Source of the DNA: UBA9676 sp036522155
Lineage (GTDB): Bacteria; Actinomycetota; Actinomycetes; Streptosporangiales; Streptosporangiaceae
Assembly (NCBI GenBank): GCA_036522155.1
Contig: DATDGI010000250.1
Span: 1 to 22,772 of the forward strand
Reading direction: 5' to 3'
DNA length: 22,772 bases
The notes beneath the pieces are model-generated. The model was given only the letters and a program-made list of their open reading frames with translations, ran no database searches and was not told the origin of the DNA. Shown piece after piece: positions 13,881 through 21,087 of this stretch (its first letter is position 1; each line of letters begins with the position of its first letter). A program made the position numbers and the translations under genes.

Positions 13881-15119
13881 GTGGCCCCGGCTGTCGACCT
13901 GACCGACCTCGACCTGTGGGCGCGCGGCACTCCCTATGGTGAGTTTGCCAGGCTGCGGCGGGAAGCCGCGGTCTGCTGGCATGACGAGGCCCCGCCGAGC
14001 TCGGGTTTCTGGTCCGTCACCCGCTACGCCGACATCGTCACCGCCAGCCGGGACGTGGCCACCTTCTCCTCGGCGCGCGGGATCTCGTTCGAGGAGCCGA
14101 CCGACGAGGACATGGCCGCCCGGCGCACCATCATCGACACCGATCCGCCCGCCCACACCAAGCTGCGCAAGATCGTGTCCGGCAGCTTCACGAACCGCGC
14201 GGTGGCCGTCTACCAGCAGTTCGTGGAGGCGCTCACCGAGGAGGTGCTGGCCGGCGGGCTGGCCAGCGAGCCGTTCGACTTCGTGGACGCGGTGGCCAAG
14301 CACGTGCCCATCCGGGTGCTGGCCAGGATCATGGGGCTGCCCACCGCCGACCTGGATCTGTTCATCGACCTCGGCGACCGGCTGATCGCCAACACCGACC
14401 CCGACATCACCGACGTGGTCTGGGGCCGCGACGACACCGACGCCTACCGCCGGTTCCCGTTCCGCAGCCCGTACGGCAAGCAACTGTGGGATCTCGGCCG
14501 CGAGATCGTCCGCGACCGGCTCCGCTCCCCCGGCGACGACCTGCTGTCCACCCTGCTGCGGGCGGAGGTGGATGGTGACCGGCTGAGCGAGACCGACCTC
14601 GACAACTTCTTCTCGATCATGGTCATCGCCGGGAACGAGACCACCCGGATCGCCATCGCCCAGGGGATCCTGGCGTTCTGCCAGCACCCCGGGCAGTGGG
14701 ACCGGCTGCGGGCCGATCCCGGCCTGGCCGAGACCGCGACCGAGGAGGTACTGCGGTGGACCTGCCCCACCCATTTCATGCGCCGGACGGCGGCGGCCGA
14801 CACCGAGCTGGGCGGGACCGCGATCCGGGCCGGCGACAAGGTGGTGCTCTGGTACGTGTCGGGGAACCGGGACGAGGCCGAGTTCGATGACCCGGGCCGC
14901 TTCGACATCGCCAGGTCGCCCAACCGGCACCTGTCGTTCGGGCGCGGCGGGCCGCACCTGTGCCTGGGCGCGAACGTCGCCCGGCTGGAGGTGCGCGTGG
15001 TGCTCGCCGCGCTGGCCCGCCGGGTGGCCCGGTTCGAGCTGGCCGGCCCGCCGCGCCGGATCCGATCGAACTTCACCAACGGGCTCAGGGAGCTGCCCAT
15101 CCGGATCCGGCCGGCCTGA
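13881..15119 (+). CDS. Cytochrome P450 monooxygenase
   Basis: A 412-aa soluble bacterial P450. The I-helix oxygen-activation motif is AGNETTR (250-256), the K-helix ExxR is E289-VL-R292, and the heme loop FGRGGPHLCLG contains Cys361. HFMRRTAA and the terminal FTNGLRELPIRI resemble the CYP124/125/142 group, which hydroxylates alkyl chains of lipids and sterols, but family membership does not fix the substrate. In this block it could hydroxylate or N-dealkylate the pathway substrate. No ferredoxin or reductase is adjacent. GTG 13881 is chosen because it gives normal P450 length; there is no Shine-Dalgarno, so the mRNA may be leaderless. Confidence 0.95.
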   Translation: MAPAVDLTDLDLWARGTPYGEFARLRREAAVCWHDEAPPSSGFWSVTRYADIVTASRDVATFSSARGISFEEPTDEDMAARRTIIDTDPPAHTKLRKIVSGSFTNRAVAVYQQFVEALTEEVLAGGLASEPFDFVDAVAKHVPIRVLARIMGLPTADLDLFIDLGDRLIANTDPDITDVVWGRDDTDAYRRFPFRSPYGKQLWDLGREIVRDRLRSPGDDLLSTLLRAEVDGDRLSETDLDNFFSIMVIAGNETTRIAIAQGILAFCQHPGQWDRLRADPGLAETATEEVLRWTCPTHFMRRTAAADTELGGTAIRAGDKVVLWYVSGNRDEAEFDDPGRFDIARSPNRHLSFGRGGPHLCLGANVARLEVRVVLAALARRVARFELAGPPRRIRSNFTNGLRELPIRIRPA

Positions 15120-15146
15120 GCCGCGGGTGACGGGCCGGGCCAGGCG

Positions 15147-16079
15147 ATGACCGCGCCGCGGCTGCTGCTCATCCTGACCGAGAACAACACCCTGCGGCCG
15201 CCGCCGGACGTCGGCGACCTGGTCGCCTTCGCGGTCGAGGCCGAGCAGGCCGGCATCGACGGGGTGATGGTCAGCGAGCACATCGTGCTCGGCCCGTCCG
15301 CGGACGCCGCTGGCCGCCCGGCCAACCCGCGCGACTACGCACTGCCGGGCAACCAGGACCCGGCCACCCCCTGGCCCAGCCCGGTGGTCCTGCTCAGCGC
15401 GATCGCCGCCGCCACCCAGCGGCTGCGGCTGGTGGCCGGGGCCATCATCAGCCCGCTGCGCCACCCGCTCGCGCTGGCCAAGGATCTGGCCACCCTGGAC
15501 CGGCTCAGCCGGGGGCGGCTGGTGGTGCTGCCCACCGTGAGCTGGCACCGCGATGAGTACGACGCGCTGGGGGTGCCGTTCAGCCAGCGCGGCGGCATCC
15601 TCGACGAGCAGCTGGCGATCTGGTCCCGGGCGTGGTCCGGGTCGCCGGTGTCGTTCGAGGGCCGCCACTACCGGTTCGGCGAGGTCTGGCTGGAGCCGCA
15701 GCCGTTCCGGCCGGGCGGGCCGGTGCTGTGGTTCGGCGGCTCGTCGCTGCACCCCCGGCTGATCACCCGGCTGGTCCGCTACGGCCGCGGATTCAACCCG
15801 CTCGGCCAGCCCGACGACGCCTCACTCGCCCGGCTGGCCGCGGCCCTGGCCGCGGCCGGGCGCAGCCCGGCCGAGCTGGAATACGTGGGCGGCACCCGGG
15901 GCACGTTCACCGGCCCGGACGGGCTGGCCGACCTCGGCCAGGCGCTGGCCGCGATCCCGGCCCAGCTGGCCCGCGGGTTCCGCACCATCTGCGTCAAGCC
16001 CTCGCAATTCACCGACGACCCGGCCCGGATGGGCGATTTCTGCCGGGAACTGGTGGCCAGGGTGTCGGCCCTGGGCTGA
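15147..16079 (+). CDS. LLM class (luciferase-like) flavin or F420-dependent oxidoreductase
   Basis: A 310-aa TIM-barrel protein of the bacterial luciferase superfamily: DLVAFAVEAEQAGIDGVMVSEHIVLG at the N-terminus, LVAGAIISPLRHPLALAKDLATLDRLSRGRL (about 92-122), GVPFSQRGGILDEQLAIW and VLWFGGSS. The family includes FMNH2 monooxygenases and F420-dependent dehydrogenases; the sequence does not settle which. It follows the P450 by 27 bp with AGGCG just before the ATG, so it is probably co-transcribed. It could catalyse a second oxidation of the same substrate. Confidence 0.9.
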   Translation: MTAPRLLLILTENNTLRPPPDVGDLVAFAVEAEQAGIDGVMVSEHIVLGPSADAAGRPANPRDYALPGNQDPATPWPSPVVLLSAIAAATQRLRLVAGAIISPLRHPLALAKDLATLDRLSRGRLVVLPTVSWHRDEYDALGVPFSQRGGILDEQLAIWSRAWSGSPVSFEGRHYRFGEVWLEPQPFRPGGPVLWFGGSSLHPRLITRLVRYGRGFNPLGQPDDASLARLAAALAAAGRSPAELEYVGGTRGTFTGPDGLADLGQALAAIPAQLARGFRTICVKPSQFTDDPARMGDFCRELVARVSALG

Positions 16080-16092
16080 CCGGCCCGGGGCC

Positions 16093-16122
16093 TTGACATA
16101 GATCGTTTGTATCCATACGATC
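16093..16122 (+). promoter_or_regulatory. Consensus promoter with embedded operator type 2 (copy B)
   Basis: TTGACA (16093-16098), a 17-bp spacer and TACGAT (16116-16121) form a textbook housekeeping-type promoter. A palindrome with arms GATCGT (16101-16106) and ACGATC (16117-16122) occupies the spacer and -10. Its 20-bp core matches the GS/ADC intergenic site at 18 of 20 positions. Overlap with the -10 implies repression by the bound protein. Transcription should start near 16128. Confidence 0.82.
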
Positions 16123-16152
16123 CCGGCATTGTCGCACCCCGGAGGGGGGAAC

Positions 16153-17145
16153 GTGACGAAGATCGACGCGTTCGCTCACATCCTCCCGCCGGCCTACGCC
16201 AGGCGCCTGGAGTCGGTCATCGCCGGCGGGGTCAGCGACCGGATACTCGGGTACCAGCCCTGGATTCACGAGGACCCGGCGCTGACCGACCTCGGCGCCC
16301 GCTGGCGGTCGATGGACCCGTTCGGGGACTACCGGCAGGTGCTCACCCTGGCGGTGCCGCCGCTGGAGGAACTCGGCGGGCCCGCCGAGGCCGCCGCGCT
16401 GGCCCGCGCCGCCAACGACGAGCTGGCCGCGCTGGTGCAGGCGCACCCGGACCGCTTCGCCGGCTTCACCGCCGCCCTGCCCATGAACGACCCCGACGCC
16501 GCCGCCGCCGAGCTGGACCGGGCCATGGGCGAGCTCGGCGCGCTCGGCGCCCAGGTGCACACCAACGTCAGCGGGGAGCCGCTGGACGCGCCGCGGTTCG
16601 GCGTCATCTTCGACGCCGTGGCCCGCCGCGACGGGATGCTGTGGATCCATCCCACCCGCAGCCCGGTCTGGCCCGACTACCCGGCCGAGCGCCGCTCGAA
16701 GTACGGCATCTGGTGGTCACTGGGCTGGCCGTACGAGACGTCGGTGTGCATGGCCCGGCTGGTGTACTCGGGCTGCTTCGACCGCCATCCCGGCCTGAAG
16801 ATCATCACCCACCACGCGGGGGCGATGATCCCGCACTTCGCCGGCCGCCTGGCCGCCCCGCTGGAGGATCCGGACCGGGCCGCCATCATGGCGGGGCTGA
16901 GCGCCGGGCCGGTGGACTACTTCCGGCGCTTTTACGCCGATACCGCGATGTTCGGCGCCAGCCACGCCGTCCGCTGCGCGGTGGAGTTCTTCGGGCCCGG
17001 CCACGTGCTGTTCGGGACCGACATGCCGCTGGGCGGCCCGAACGTGGTCGCCGACACCATCGCCGACATCGAGGCCCTCGGCCTGCCCGGCCCCGATACC
17101 GACGCGATCTTCGCAGGCAACGCGAGGCGCCTGCTCCGGATATGA
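16153..17145 (+). CDS. ACMSD-like amidohydrolase (possible metal-dependent decarboxylase)
   Basis: A 330-aa amidohydrolase-2 family protein related to 2-amino-3-carboxymuconate-6-semialdehyde decarboxylase. Metal and active-site positions are seen at MLWIHPTRSP, IITHHAGAMIPHF and LFGTDMPLG (Asp). The first motif reads KIDAFAHILPP, so Phe7 stands where ACMSD has the first His of its HxH pair, while His9 is kept. The family mostly performs non-oxidative decarboxylation or hydrolysis of ring-cleavage products and aromatic acids, which fits the block. GGAGGGGGGA precedes GTG 16153; the upstream in-frame TTG (16129) is at the predicted transcription start and is rejected. It is the first gene of an operon with the permease and SDR. 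Confidence 0.87.
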   Translation: MTKIDAFAHILPPAYARRLESVIAGGVSDRILGYQPWIHEDPALTDLGARWRSMDPFGDYRQVLTLAVPPLEELGGPAEAAALARAANDELAALVQAHPDRFAGFTAALPMNDPDAAAAELDRAMGELGALGAQVHTNVSGEPLDAPRFGVIFDAVARRDGMLWIHPTRSPVWPDYPAERRSKYGIWWSLGWPYETSVCMARLVYSGCFDRHPGLKIITHHAGAMIPHFAGRLAAPLEDPDRAAIMAGLSAGPVDYFRRFYADTAMFGASHAVRCAVEFFGPGHVLFGTDMPLGGPNVVADTIADIEALGLPGPDTDAIFAGNARRLLRI

Positions 17146-17156
17146 AGGAGGATTCG

Positions 17157-18620
17157 ATGGCGAGTTCCGAGCCGGCCTACGAGCGCCTCGGTGCGAAACG
17201 GCTCTCGCTGCCCGACGTCGTCGCGCAGTCCGTCGGGTTCATGGGCCCGGTGTTCTCCTCGGCCTTCGTGATCCCGCTGGTGGTCGGGGTGATCAGCGCC
17301 TCGGGCAAGGGCGGCGGCATCGCGTCACCACTGTCGGTGCTGATCGCCGCGGTCGGGGTCTTCGCGCTCGGCTGGATCGTCTCCAGCTACGCCAAGCAGA
17401 TCCACGCGGCCGGCTCGCTGTATGACTACGTGACCCGCGGCCTGGGCGACCGGGTCGGCACGGCGGCCGGCTGGCTCTACTACGGCGGGGTGACCATCCT
17501 GCTCACCGGCCTGCTGCTGCTCATCGGCGGCTACCTGCAGAGCACGATCGCGGCCGAGTTCGGCGTGAACCCGCTGCCGTCGTGGGCCTGGACGCTCATC
17601 CTCATCGCCATGATCGCCGCCGTGCTCTACTTCGGCGTGCGGCTGTCCACCCGCAGCCAGCTCACCCTGGCCCTGGTGTCGATGGTCGTGGTCGGCGTCT
17701 TCTTCATCTCCGTGATCATCAAGCTGGGCTCGGCGAACAGCCTCAAGCCGTTCAACCCGTCGTCGGCGGCTGACGGCTGGTCCGGCATCTTCTTCGGGGT
17801 CCTGTACGGGGTGCTGCTGTTCGTCGGCTTCGAGACCGCGGCCAACCTGGCCGAGGAGACCCCCCATCCGCGGCGGCACATCCCGGTCGCGGTGATGACC
17901 ACCGCCGCGATCGCCACCGTCTTTTACGTGGTCGCCACCTACGTGGAGGTGGCCGGGTTCCACTACAACCTGAAGACCCTGACCGCCGCGGCCTCCGCAC
18001 CGCTGTTCGCGCTGGGCGCGCCCACGACCGCGGGCGGCTACGGCGGCGTCTGGATCGACCGGCTGCTGGAACTGGTCGTCCTGTTCGACATGCTGGCGGT
18101 CGCGATCGGCTGTGCCGTGTCGGCCTCCCGCGGGTTCTTCGCCATGGCGCGCGACCGCCGGCTGCCGGCCCCGCTGGCCAGGGTGTCCAAGCAGCACGGC
18201 TCGCCGCTCGGCGCCACCGTCTTCCTCGTCGGCGCCGCCGTCGCCACCCTGCTCATCAACCAGTTCTGGACCGGCCTGTTCGCGCTCCCGAAGACGCCCC
18301 ACTACTTCGCCCTGTTCGCCTGGGGTTCCACGTTCGGGGGGTTCGCACTGGTCGTGGTCTACCTGCTGATGTCGTTCGGCGCGCTGCGCAGCTTCGGCCA
18401 GGCCGAGGGCCGGGTGCGGATCATCGTGTCCGCGGTGCTCGGCATCGTGATCACCGCCGCCGCCATCTTCGGCTCGTTCTACAAGGTCACCAGCCCGACC
18501 ATCTACGCCCCATGGTTCGCGCTCGCCCTGCTGGTGATCGGGTTCGCCTCCACCTGGGTGCTGCGCGGCCGGGAAGCCGCCCGGACCCAGCTGCCCGATC
18601 TGACGACGGAGAGCGCGTGA
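17157..18620 (+). CDS. APC family amino acid/amine permease
   Basis: A 487-aa inner-membrane transporter with about 12 hydrophobic segments. The TM1 signature is VVAQSVGFMGPVFSSAFVIPLVVG (around residues 20-43), a helix break near GFMGP being typical of APC substrate sites. GFETAANLAEETPHPRRHIPVAV (around 224-246) is the hallmark TM6/loop region, and SRGFFAMARDRRLPAPLARVS follows TM8. It should import an amino acid or amine, proton-coupled, and thus supply the pathway. AAGGAGG lies 5 nt before ATG 17157; the ATG at 17142 overlapping the previous stop lacks this spacing. Confidence 0.93.
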   Translation: MASSEPAYERLGAKRLSLPDVVAQSVGFMGPVFSSAFVIPLVVGVISASGKGGGIASPLSVLIAAVGVFALGWIVSSYAKQIHAAGSLYDYVTRGLGDRVGTAAGWLYYGGVTILLTGLLLLIGGYLQSTIAAEFGVNPLPSWAWTLILIAMIAAVLYFGVRLSTRSQLTLALVSMVVVGVFFISVIIKLGSANSLKPFNPSSAADGWSGIFFGVLYGVLLFVGFETAANLAEETPHPRRHIPVAVMTTAAIATVFYVVATYVEVAGFHYNLKTLTAAASAPLFALGAPTTAGGYGGVWIDRLLELVVLFDMLAVAIGCAVSASRGFFAMARDRRLPAPLARVSKQHGSPLGATVFLVGAAVATLLINQFWTGLFALPKTPHYFALFAWGSTFGGFALVVVYLLMSFGALRSFGQAEGRVRIIVSAVLGIVITAAAIFGSFYKVTSPTIYAPWFALALLVIGFASTWVLRGREAARTQLPDLTTESA

Positions 18621-18627
18621 TGGCCGG

Positions 18628-19446
18628 GTGAGCCCAGCGCGCTGCGTCCTGGTCACCGGGGGCGGGACCGGCATCGGCGCCGCGGTCGCCCGCACCCTGA
18701 CCGGGGCGGGCCACCGGGTGGCGATCTGCGGGCGCCGCCCGGAGGCCCTGCGCGCGGTCGCGGCCCAGACTGGCGCCCTCGGCATCGTCTGCGACGTGGC
18801 CGACCAGGCGCAGGTGGCCCGGCTGGTGCAGGCGGTGACCGGTGAGTTCGGGCGGCTGGACGGGCTGGTCCTGAACGCCGGGATCATGGCCGCGGGCGGG
18901 GTCGCCGACCTGTCCGCACCGGACTGGTCGGCGATGCTGGCGGTCAACCTGACCGGCGCCTTCCTGGTGGCCAAGGCGGCGCTGCCCCATCTGCTGGCCG
19001 CGCGGGGCGCGGTGGTCTCGGTCGCGTCGATCGCGGCCCTGCGGGCCGCGGACCGGATGGGCGGTTACGCCGCGACCAAGGCCGGGCTGGCGATGCTGAC
19101 CCAGTCGCTGGCCGTCGATCACGCGCCGGACGGGCTGCGCGCGAACGTGGTGTGCCCGGGCTGGACCATCACCGAAATGGCGGACGAGGAGATGGCCGCG
19201 TTCGGGGCCGAGCGCGGCATCGCGGCCGCCGAGGCCTACGAGCTGGTCACGGCGCTGGTACCGCAGCGGCGCCCGGCCCGCGCCAGCGAGGTCGCCGCGG
19301 TGGTGGCCTGGCTGCTGTCGGACGCGGCCTCGTACGTCAACGGCGCGGTCATCCCGGTCGATGGCTCGGCGTCCGCGGTGGACATCGGGACGGTCGCCTT
19401 CGACCCCCGGGTCAGCCTGCGGCCACCGGATCAGCCTGGCCGCTGA
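18628..19446 (+). CDS. Short-chain dehydrogenase/reductase
   Basis: A 272-aa classical SDR. The nucleotide-binding TGGGTGIG is at residues 10-17, NAG at 83-85, Asn107, and the catalytic Ser134-Tyr147-Lys151 (YAATK). PGWTITEMAD and the final VNGAVIPVDGS are typical. It probably oxidises or reduces an alcohol/ketone of the pathway, NAD(P)-dependent. It starts 7 bp after the permease with a GTG and a weak ribosome binding site, suggesting coupling. Its 3' end overlaps the convergent F420-type gene by 35 bp. Confidence 0.92.
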   Translation: MSPARCVLVTGGGTGIGAAVARTLTGAGHRVAICGRRPEALRAVAAQTGALGIVCDVADQAQVARLVQAVTGEFGRLDGLVLNAGIMAAGGVADLSAPDWSAMLAVNLTGAFLVAKAALPHLLAARGAVVSVASIAALRAADRMGGYAATKAGLAMLTQSLAVDHAPDGLRANVVCPGWTITEMADEEMAAFGAERGIAAAEAYELVTALVPQRRPARASEVAAVVAWLLSDAASYVNGAVIPVDGSASAVDIGTVAFDPRVSLRPPDQPGR

Positions 19447-19903
19447 CCCCGTCGCTGGGCCCAGGCCCGGCGATGGCCGCCGGAGCGTCCCGGAGCCAGA
19501 CGAATTCGCTGATCCCGACGGCCCGCAGGGCCAGCCGCTCGTACCGGGGGTAGGCGGGCAGGGCCCTTTCCGGGCCGACGATCACCGGGTCCGCCACCGG
19601 ATGGTCGGTGCCGCGCCAGGTGATCACGCCCGAGCCGGCCGCCCGGACGTTGCGGTACCAGCCGGCCGCCTCACCGAAGGTGAGCGGCAGCACGAACCCG
19701 CCCGCCGGGGCGGGCCGGGCGCCCAGCGGGGTGGCGTACGGCCGGCCGGTGGTACGGCCGCGGTGGTGCAGGATTCCGACGACCGGCATGTGCCGCCGGC
19801 CGGCGATCCGCAGCACCAGCGGGTTGACCACCCGTGCGACGGACCGGATCAGCCGCCGGGCGCGGGGCCCGAGCAGCGGGGTGCTGGCGGTGGCTGTGGT
19901 CAT
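19412..19903 (-). CDS. Nitroreductase/deazaflavin (F420)-dependent oxidoreductase family protein
   Basis: A 163-aa split-barrel protein of the Ddn-like family (DUF385). HMPVVGILHHRGRTTGRPYATPLG (about 38-61) is the typical cofactor-binding start, followed by FVLPLTFGEAAGWYRNVRA. Members use F420H2 to reduce quinones, nitro groups or unsaturated ketones. AGGGAGG lies 6 nt before ATG 19903, and this ATG overlaps the sigma factor stop (ATGA), so the two are translationally coupled. The partner role next to an ECF41 sigma factor fits the habit of that group to sit beside small oxidoreductases. Confidence 0.9.
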   Translation of the reverse strand: MTTATASTPLLGPRARRLIRSVARVVNPLVLRIAGRRHMPVVGILHHRGRTTGRPYATPLGARPAPAGGFVLPLTFGEAAGWYRNVRAAGSGVITWRGTDHPVADPVIVGPERALPAYPRYERLALRAVGISEFVWLRDAPAAIAGPGPSDGVSGQADPVAAG

Positions 19904-20808
19904 GAGGAACCTCCCTGGGGTCCTGGCCGCCCCGAGCACGGCGCGATGGCCAGGTGGGCCAGCTTGGCCGGGTCGGCGATCAGGTCGAGCGCGGCGATAC
20001 GGCCGCCGGTGATGGTGAATCCGAGCACCGCGACCGGCTCCCGCATGCTGCCGAAGAGAGCGCCCGCCGCCCCGTTGACCAGGACCGGGCGGGCCAGGCT
20101 GGCGAACCTGGGCGCGGTGGCCAGGACGTGGCGGGCGACCGGGCCGGCCCCGGTCAGCGGCGGGCGGGCCAGCGGGCTGGCCGGGCCGGTGTCCGCCCGG
20201 AACACCACGTCCGGGTCGAGCACCGCCACCAGGGCGGCGAAGTCGCCCGCCTGGGCGGCGGCCAGGAACGCGTCCACCAGCGCGCGCTGGCGCGCGGGGT
20301 CGGGGTCGGGCTGCGGCGCGGCCTGCACCCGGCGCCGGGCCCGGCTGGCCAGCTGCCTGGCCGAGTCGGGCGTCCGGTCCATGATCCGGGCGATGTCGCC
20401 GAACGGCACCGCGAAGACATCGTGCAGGACGAACGAGAGCCGCTCGGCCGGGCTCAGGCTTTCCAGCACCACCAGCAGGGCCAGGCTGACCGAATCGGCC
20501 AGCTCCGCCTGCCGCTCCGGGTCTTCCCCGGCCGCGCCGATCAGCGGCTCGGGCAGCCAGCTGCCCATGGCGTATTCGCGGCGGGCCTTGCGGGCGCGCA
20601 GCATGTCCAGGCTGATCCGGCCGACCACGGTCGTCAGCCAGCCCTGGAGGTCGGCGATGGGGCCGGTCTCGCTGCGATCGAGCCGCAGCCAGGCTTCCTG
20701 CACCGCGTCCTGCGCCTCGCCGACCGTGCCGAGCATGCTGTAGGCGACCGCCTGCAGGTGCGGGCGGCTCTGCTCGAACTGCTCCGCCAGCCAGCTCCGC
20801 TCGGCCAT
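19900..20808 (-). CDS. ECF41/SigJ-like RNA polymerase sigma factor with SnoaL-like C-terminus
   Basis: A 302-aa extracytoplasmic-function sigma factor. Sigma-2 lies at about 10-78 (DAVQEAWLRL, GWLTTVVGRISLDMLRARKARREY), followed by the ECF41 linker WLPEPL (84-89), sigma-4 at about 105-160 (LSPAERLSFVLHDVFAVPFGDIARIMDRT) and a SnoaL-like domain to the end. In ECF41 proteins this domain, with DGGGK and NPDKL-like motifs, controls activity without a separate anti-sigma factor. Here the equivalents read RADTGPA and ADPAKL, so the first motif is degenerate. ATG 20808 has GAGGAGG 8 nt upstream. The frame is open to 20904 but that extension covers the promoter. Confidence 0.92.
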   Translation of the reverse strand: MAERSWLAEQFEQSRPHLQAVAYSMLGTVGEAQDAVQEAWLRLDRSETGPIADLQGWLTTVVGRISLDMLRARKARREYAMGSWLPEPLIGAAGEDPERQAELADSVSLALLVVLESLSPAERLSFVLHDVFAVPFGDIARIMDRTPDSARQLASRARRRVQAAPQPDPDPARQRALVDAFLAAAQAGDFAALVAVLDPDVVFRADTGPASPLARPPLTGAGPVARHVLATAPRFASLARPVLVNGAAGALFGSMREPVAVLGFTITGGRIAALDLIADPAKLAHLAIAPCSGRPGPQGGSS

Positions 20809-20843
20809 CTGCCGCGCCTCCTCACCCTTGGCCCCGTGCACAG

Positions 20844-20870
20844 GACGTACCCGGGCGGCCGAATGTGACA
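20844..20870 (-). promoter_or_regulatory. ECF41-type autoregulatory promoter of the sigma operon
   Basis: On the minus strand TGTCACA (20864-20870) is followed after exactly 16 bp by CGTC (20844-20847), the -35/-10 pattern I recall for ECF41 sigma factors. It lies 35 bp upstream of the sigma ATG and would give a short leader holding the Shine-Dalgarno. This indicates self-activation. Confidence 0.75.
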
Positions 20871-20958
20871 GCCGTCCCGGGTCAATCTCGTCGCCCGCAG
20901 GCATGAACGCCGCCGCCGGGGTAGCACAGTCCTGGGAAGCGACGGGAAGGGAACCGCG

Positions 20959-21087
20959 ATGAGAACCGCGACCGGGCCACCCCGATGGGCGGCCGGGGTG
21001 CCGATGCCGCGGCGCGGGCCGGGCGCGACGGCGGCGGGTCCCCGGGCGGCGGCCACGACCGGGGTAGTCTCGGGGCCGAGGTTATGA
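20959..21087 (+). CDS. Small ORF (42 aa) coupled to the MEDS/ATPase gene
   Basis: ATG 20959 has a good Shine-Dalgarno (GGAAGGG, about 6 nt upstream). The ORF encodes a Pro/Arg/Ala/Gly-rich 42-mer beginning MRTATGPPRW, with no recognised domain, and its stop TGA overlaps the ATG at 21084 as ATGA. The last sense codon is TTA (21082-21084), which is rare in such genomes and is decoded by the bldA tRNA in streptomycetes. It may be a translational leader, or a chance frame in GC-rich DNA. Confidence 0.35.
   Translation: MRTATGPPRWAAGVPMPRRGPGATAAGPRAAATTGVVSGPRL

Noticed and set aside
13872..15752. A 626-aa minus-strand frame opposite the P450 and LLM genes
   Set aside because: Arg/Gly/Pro/Gln-rich antisense shadow with no domain; the plus-strand P450 motifs are complete.
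16129..16152. Upstream TTG start for the amidohydrolase
   Set aside because: It coincides with the predicted transcription start, while GTG 16153 has a strong Shine-Dalgarno and matches the family N-terminus.
17325..18974. A 549-aa minus-strand frame opposite the permease and SDR
   Set aside because: Low-complexity Gly/Asp/Arg/His-rich peptide without domains, fully antisense to genes with clear motifs; a common artefact in GC-rich DNA.
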